A DNA stretch of 26,235 nucleotides from Actinomycetes bacterium (GTDB lineage: Bacteria; Actinomycetota; Actinomycetes; S36-B12; GCA-2699445), in contig JAHZKU010000118.1 in the NCBI GenBank assembly GCA_022600255.1, forward strand, positions 1-26,235, written 5' to 3'. The notes beneath the pieces are model-generated. The model saw only the letters and a list, made by a program, of their open reading frames with translations. It had not been told where the DNA came from and made no database searches. The position numbers and the translations under genes are program-made. Every line of letters starts with the position of its first letter. Position 1 is the first letter of the stretch. Positions 23,711 through 26,235 of the stretch are shown here, piece after piece.

Positions 23711-23787
23711 CTGCGGGCCGATGTGAGCATGGGATTTCGACCGATGATTCCGGCAACCCACTAGGTCCGAGGTTGCCCTGCCCGCAG
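23711..23787 (-). promoter_or_regulatory. Candidate folded 5' leader of rpsA
   Basis: In the rpsA transcript, an 8-bp outer stem (ctgcgggc 23711-23718 with gcccgcag 23780-23787) encloses an inner 7-bp hairpin (ggcaacc 23752-23758 with ggttgcc 23771-23777, extendable by a G-U pair). The two stems are nearly stacked on one side (2-nt gap), leaving a 33-nt single strand on the other. The predicted start of transcription lies 2-4 nt upstream of the outer stem. I do not recognise a known RNA family; autoregulation by S1 is a possible role, by inference. Confidence 0.5.
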
Positions 23788-23796
23788 AACATTCCA

Positions 23797-23826
23797 AGAC
23801 TACGGATGTCAGGTGGGTACGGTCAA
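23797..23826 (-). promoter_or_regulatory. Candidate rpsA promoter
   Basis: Read on the minus strand, TTGACC (23821-23826) and TAGTCT (23797-23802) are separated by 18 bp and match a housekeeping sigma-factor promoter reasonably well. It starts right after the hydrolase gene's stop codon, so rpsA would have its own promoter with a leader of about 120 nt. Confidence 0.55.
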
Positions 23827-23832
23827 ACTCGA

Positions 23833-25323
23833 CTAGCCCGGCTCCACCGGCGGATCCAACGGCGACAGACCCATTTGCGGCCACGGCCCGGGCTCGTAGG
23901 TGATACTTACCTGACCCTGAGCGAACGCTTCCCCAACGGTGTCTTGTCCGGGGTATTGATCACGACGCACCCAGTCATTCAACAAGATCATCACGCCCAG
24001 TGCGGTTCTAGGGGTAAAAACGCAGTTTCCTGCCCCCTCTTTGGCTGGTTCTTCGGGACCATAGGCCACGGGCGGGAGAACAAACGTATCCACGAAGTTG
24101 GCTGACTCCTGGATCCCGTTCTGCTCGGTGCGGACCCGATACCAGGATTCACTTTGGGCGATGAAGGTGGCGTCGGAAGTGTTGTGCAACGTGAGTAGGG
24201 GCACATCCAAGTCGCCTACCAGTTCCCCCTGAGCAGCGGCGCGTTCAACGGCCTCCGGTTGTGCCTCGATCCGCTCCCCCTCTTCCAGCGCGGACAGCCA
24301 CGCCTCGATTTGCCCCGGCGCCTGCTGGTCAATAAACGCGACCTGCGCTGGTGCCAGCCGCTCGGCATAGTTGGTGCCCACGTTGGTTGCGGCATTGCCA
24401 CCTACGAGCTGTTCGAATGCGTATCGCTCCACCGTGGACTGGCGCGCCTGTAACAGGATCCCGTCGGCGTACGCGGCCAACGCACTAGCTGGTGTTGTGC
24501 CACTTTGGGTCCGACTCTGTAACGGCAGGCGAGCGATACCAGCCAGGAACGTGATTTGTGCTTGGTCCTGCGGAGCCGCCCGCTGCACCAGTTTCTCGAC
24601 CTTCCGTTCGATCTTGGTGTAGGCCTGCCGTGCCTGCACCGCCGATGGATAGTCAACCAGTCGCAATTTGCTGTCGAAGAGCTGAGCAAAAGCGTAAGTG
24701 ACGTCAAGGGACAGCGAATAGGTGGGTCTCGGACCCGCCATTGGCGCGCACATCCCCGCCGCACCAGCCACCCAGTCAGGGCTCAGTTCGGCCAAGCGGG
24801 CACTGGCCAGTCCCCCAGTAGATTCTCCCCACACGTACGTGCGATTCGGCTCAGCAATATTCTCGTCAAAGTATTCGTGAAGTTCCTGCGCTGCTTCGAT
24901 CTGGTCCGCCACTCGCCAGCCGGACTCCGAAATGCTGGCGCCCGCGATAGCGTAGCCAGCCTGCAACATGGCATCGGCGATACCGGTCTCCCCGGACCCC
25001 CACATCGGAGCAGGTTCTGGGCCGCCGGCCACAGCAGCCGCCGAGACGGTGCTCGTCGGTGTCACGGAGGCATTGTCGCGTACTGGGTCTGCCGATTCCG
25101 CGACGGCGCGGGGGCCGTGCGAGTAGATCGCCAGCGTGCCGCCCCACTCCTCGGGCAGCAAAATCTCGAAGTCGGCGCCGCTGGGCAACGTGCCCGAGCA
25201 CTCCACCTCGCTACACGAGCTGAAGCCGACCTGCTCGCTGGTATCGGTCACCGAGTTGGCACCACATGCGCTCAGCGCCAGAGCGGACACGCCGCACAAC
25301 ACGGCAGGTCGGAGAAAACGCAT
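23833..25323 (-). CDS. Lipoprotein alpha/beta hydrolase with atypical active site
   Basis: 496 residues from the ATG at 25323. A signal peptide ends in lipobox ALSAC (Cys20), so it is probably anchored outside the membrane. An alpha/beta-hydrolase fold is suggested by LAIYSHG, the nucleophile elbow GESTGG (Ser168) and TLHNTSDATFI holding the likely catalytic Asp. In related hydrolases the C-terminal catalytic His sits in a GHC-FT motif, but here the segment reads GAGNCVFT, with Asn433 (codon AAC at 24025-24027) in that place. It may be inactive, use another His, or belong to a variant family. The substrate is unknown. It lies between polA and rpsA, which are usually neighbours, and is an accessory insertion into that order. 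The open frame extends to 25506, but that part overlaps polA. Confidence 0.82.
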   Translation of the reverse strand: MRFLRPAVLCGVSALALSACGANSVTDTSEQVGFSSCSEVECSGTLPSGADFEILLPEEWGGTLAIYSHGPRAVAESADPVRDNASVTPTSTVSAAAVAGGPEPAPMWGSGETGIADAMLQAGYAIAGASISESGWRVADQIEAAQELHEYFDENIAEPNRTYVWGESTGGLASARLAELSPDWVAGAAGMCAPMAGPRPTYSLSLDVTYAFAQLFDSKLRLVDYPSAVQARQAYTKIERKVEKLVQRAAPQDQAQITFLAGIARLPLQSRTQSGTTPASALAAYADGILLQARQSTVERYAFEQLVGGNAATNVGTNYAERLAPAQVAFIDQQAPGQIEAWLSALEEGERIEAQPEAVERAAAQGELVGDLDVPLLTLHNTSDATFIAQSESWYRVRTEQNGIQESANFVDTFVLPPVAYGPEEPAKEGAGNCVFTPRTALGVMILLNDWVRRDQYPGQDTVGEAFAQGQVSITYEPGPWPQMGLSPLDPPVEPG

Positions 25324-25405
25324 ATTCACGACTGTGCCATACCCGATTGCTCGCGATCGTCGGCGTCGCCGTTTGTTGTCAGATGGTGATGCAAATCCGG
25401 CGTGA
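25324..25405. other. Short spacer between polA and the hydrolase gene
   Basis: 82 bp. It contains a short GC palindrome (cggcg-t-cgccg at 25361-25371), whose loop is too small for a terminator, and no clear promoter. The hydrolase gene may be transcribed by read-through from polA. Confidence 0.3.
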
Positions 25406-26235
25406 TCAGTGCGCCGCATCATTCCAGTTGCTACCCAGTCCGATGCTGACCTCGAGGGGCACGGACAACCCGGCCGCTTGCGCCATACTGCCCGACACAA
25501 TCTCACTCACCGAATCGACTTCACCCGAGGCGACCTCCAATACCAGCTCGTCATGCACCTGCAACAGCATGCGACTCCCGAGTTTGGCGGCCCGCAGTTC
25601 TCGGGCCAGATTGATCATGGCGATCTTGATGATGTCTGCAGCCGAACCCTGAATTGGCGCGTTTAAGGCCATCCGTTCGGCCATCTGGCGCCGTTGCCGA
25701 TTGTCGCTGTTCAGATCAGGGAGATAGCGGCGCCGGCCAAACATGGTCTCGGTGTATCCGCGCGCTCGGGCCTCTTCCACGACGTGTGCGAGGTAGTCCC
25801 GAATGCCACCAAAACGTTCGAAGTAATCATCCATCAAGGCTTGCGCCTCGGTGGGGGTGATGCCGAGTTGGGCCGAGAGGCCGAAAGCGGACAATCCATA
25901 CACCAAACCGTAGGACATCGCTTTGATCTTGCGGCGCATCTCTGGAGTGACATCGGTTGGCGCAACCTCGAAGACCTGGGCTGCCACCACCGAATGCAAA
26001 TCTTCACCCGAGGTGATGGCCGCAATCAGACCGGTGTCACCGGAAAGATGGGCCATGATGCGCATTTCAATCTGCGCGTAGTCCGCGGTCAAGAGCGTTT
26101 CATAGCCCGCGCCGACGGTGAAACACGCCCGGATTCGCCGGCCTTCGGCGGTGCGGATCGGAATGTTCTGCAGGTTGGGGTCCGTGCTGGACAGCCGTCC
26201 CGTAGCCGCAATCGTCTGATTGAAGGTTGTGTGAA
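25406..26235 (-). CDS. polA: DNA polymerase I, C-terminal part (cut by window edge)
   Basis: 275 residues are visible, reading in from the right edge; the 5' part is outside the window. It covers the palm and fingers of a family A polymerase: TGRLSSTDPNLQNIPIR, motif A DYAQIEMRIMAHLSGD with the metal-binding Asp, the O-helix motif B RRKIKAMSYGLVYG, LPDLNS and NAPIQGSAADIIK, then motif C QVHDELVLE with the second catalytic Asp. In Pol I it fills gaps after excision repair and removes Okazaki primers. It ends NWNDAAH with a TGA at 25406. The upstream exonuclease domains cannot be checked here. Its place upstream of rpsA-coaE-uvrB fits the conserved actinobacterial order. Confidence 0.97.
   Translation of the reverse strand, partial: HTTFNQTIAATGRLSSTDPNLQNIPIRTAEGRRIRACFTVGAGYETLLTADYAQIEMRIMAHLSGDTGLIAAITSGEDLHSVVAAQVFEVAPTDVTPEMRRKIKAMSYGLVYGLSAFGLSAQLGITPTEAQALMDDYFERFGGIRDYLAHVVEEARARGYTETMFGRRRYLPDLNSDNRQRRQMAERMALNAPIQGSAADIIKIAMINLARELRAAKLGSRMLLQVHDELVLEVASGEVDSVSEIVSGSMAQAAGLSVPLEVSIGLGSNWNDAAH

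Noticed and set aside
24556..25389. Plus-strand open frame (277 residues) antisense to the lipoprotein hydrolase
   Set aside because: Arg/His/Ser-rich shadow sequence without motifs.

Overview
The window reads as a continuous piece of a high-GC Gram-positive (actinobacterial) chromosome. The evidence is WhiA next to YvcK and RapZ, a four-S1-domain RpsA with a long acidic tail, frequent GTG/TTG starts, and a gene order that from memory follows the conserved polA-rpsA-coaE-uvrB ... uvrA ... uvrC-rapZ-yvcK-whiA ... gap-pgk-tpiA order of Streptomyces and, split in two blocks, of Mycobacterium. No phage, insertion sequence, CRISPR array, rRNA or tRNA was seen. Genus cannot be named from the sequence alone.

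Layout from right to left, which is the direction of transcription for nearly everything (minus strand): the 3' part of polA enters at the right edge; then a lipoprotein alpha/beta hydrolase, rpsA, a hairpin, coaE, a 389-bp gap, a LacI-type regulator on the plus strand, a 329-bp gap with small hairpins, uvrB, a TerC-family membrane protein, a secreted coiled-coil/phage-tail-lysozyme protein, a lipoprotein SGNH hydrolase, a plus-strand metallo-beta-lactamase-fold hydrolase, uvrA, a Tat/lipobox Rieske protein, a plus-strand secreted SGNH hydrolase, uvrC, a HicA-like/eRF1-like fusion protein, rapZ, yvcK, whiA, and the glycolytic operon gap-pgk-tpiA. The left edge ends in an 18-bp tandem repeat downstream of tpiA.

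Functional themes: (1) DNA repair: uvrA, uvrB, uvrC and polA, the full excision and resynthesis set, lie within about 19 kb. (2) Central carbon and envelope control: rapZ-yvcK-whiA are translationally coupled and lie just upstream of gap-pgk-tpiA. (3) Cell envelope: two SGNH hydrolases of different architecture, a coiled-coil lysozyme, a lipoprotein hydrolase and a Rieske lipoprotein lie between the repair genes. (4) Translation: rpsA and the HicA/eRF1-like fusion.

Most interesting observations: the HicA-like plus release-factor-like fusion in the uvrC-rapZ operon; long-range paired 5' leaders before gap and before rpsA; a hairpin abutting the coaE start; a hydrolase whose expected catalytic His appears to be Asn; and an orphan LacI-type regulator in structured, gene-poor flanks. 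Most of the window is conserved housekeeping sequence, so functional claims about the odd items are inference.
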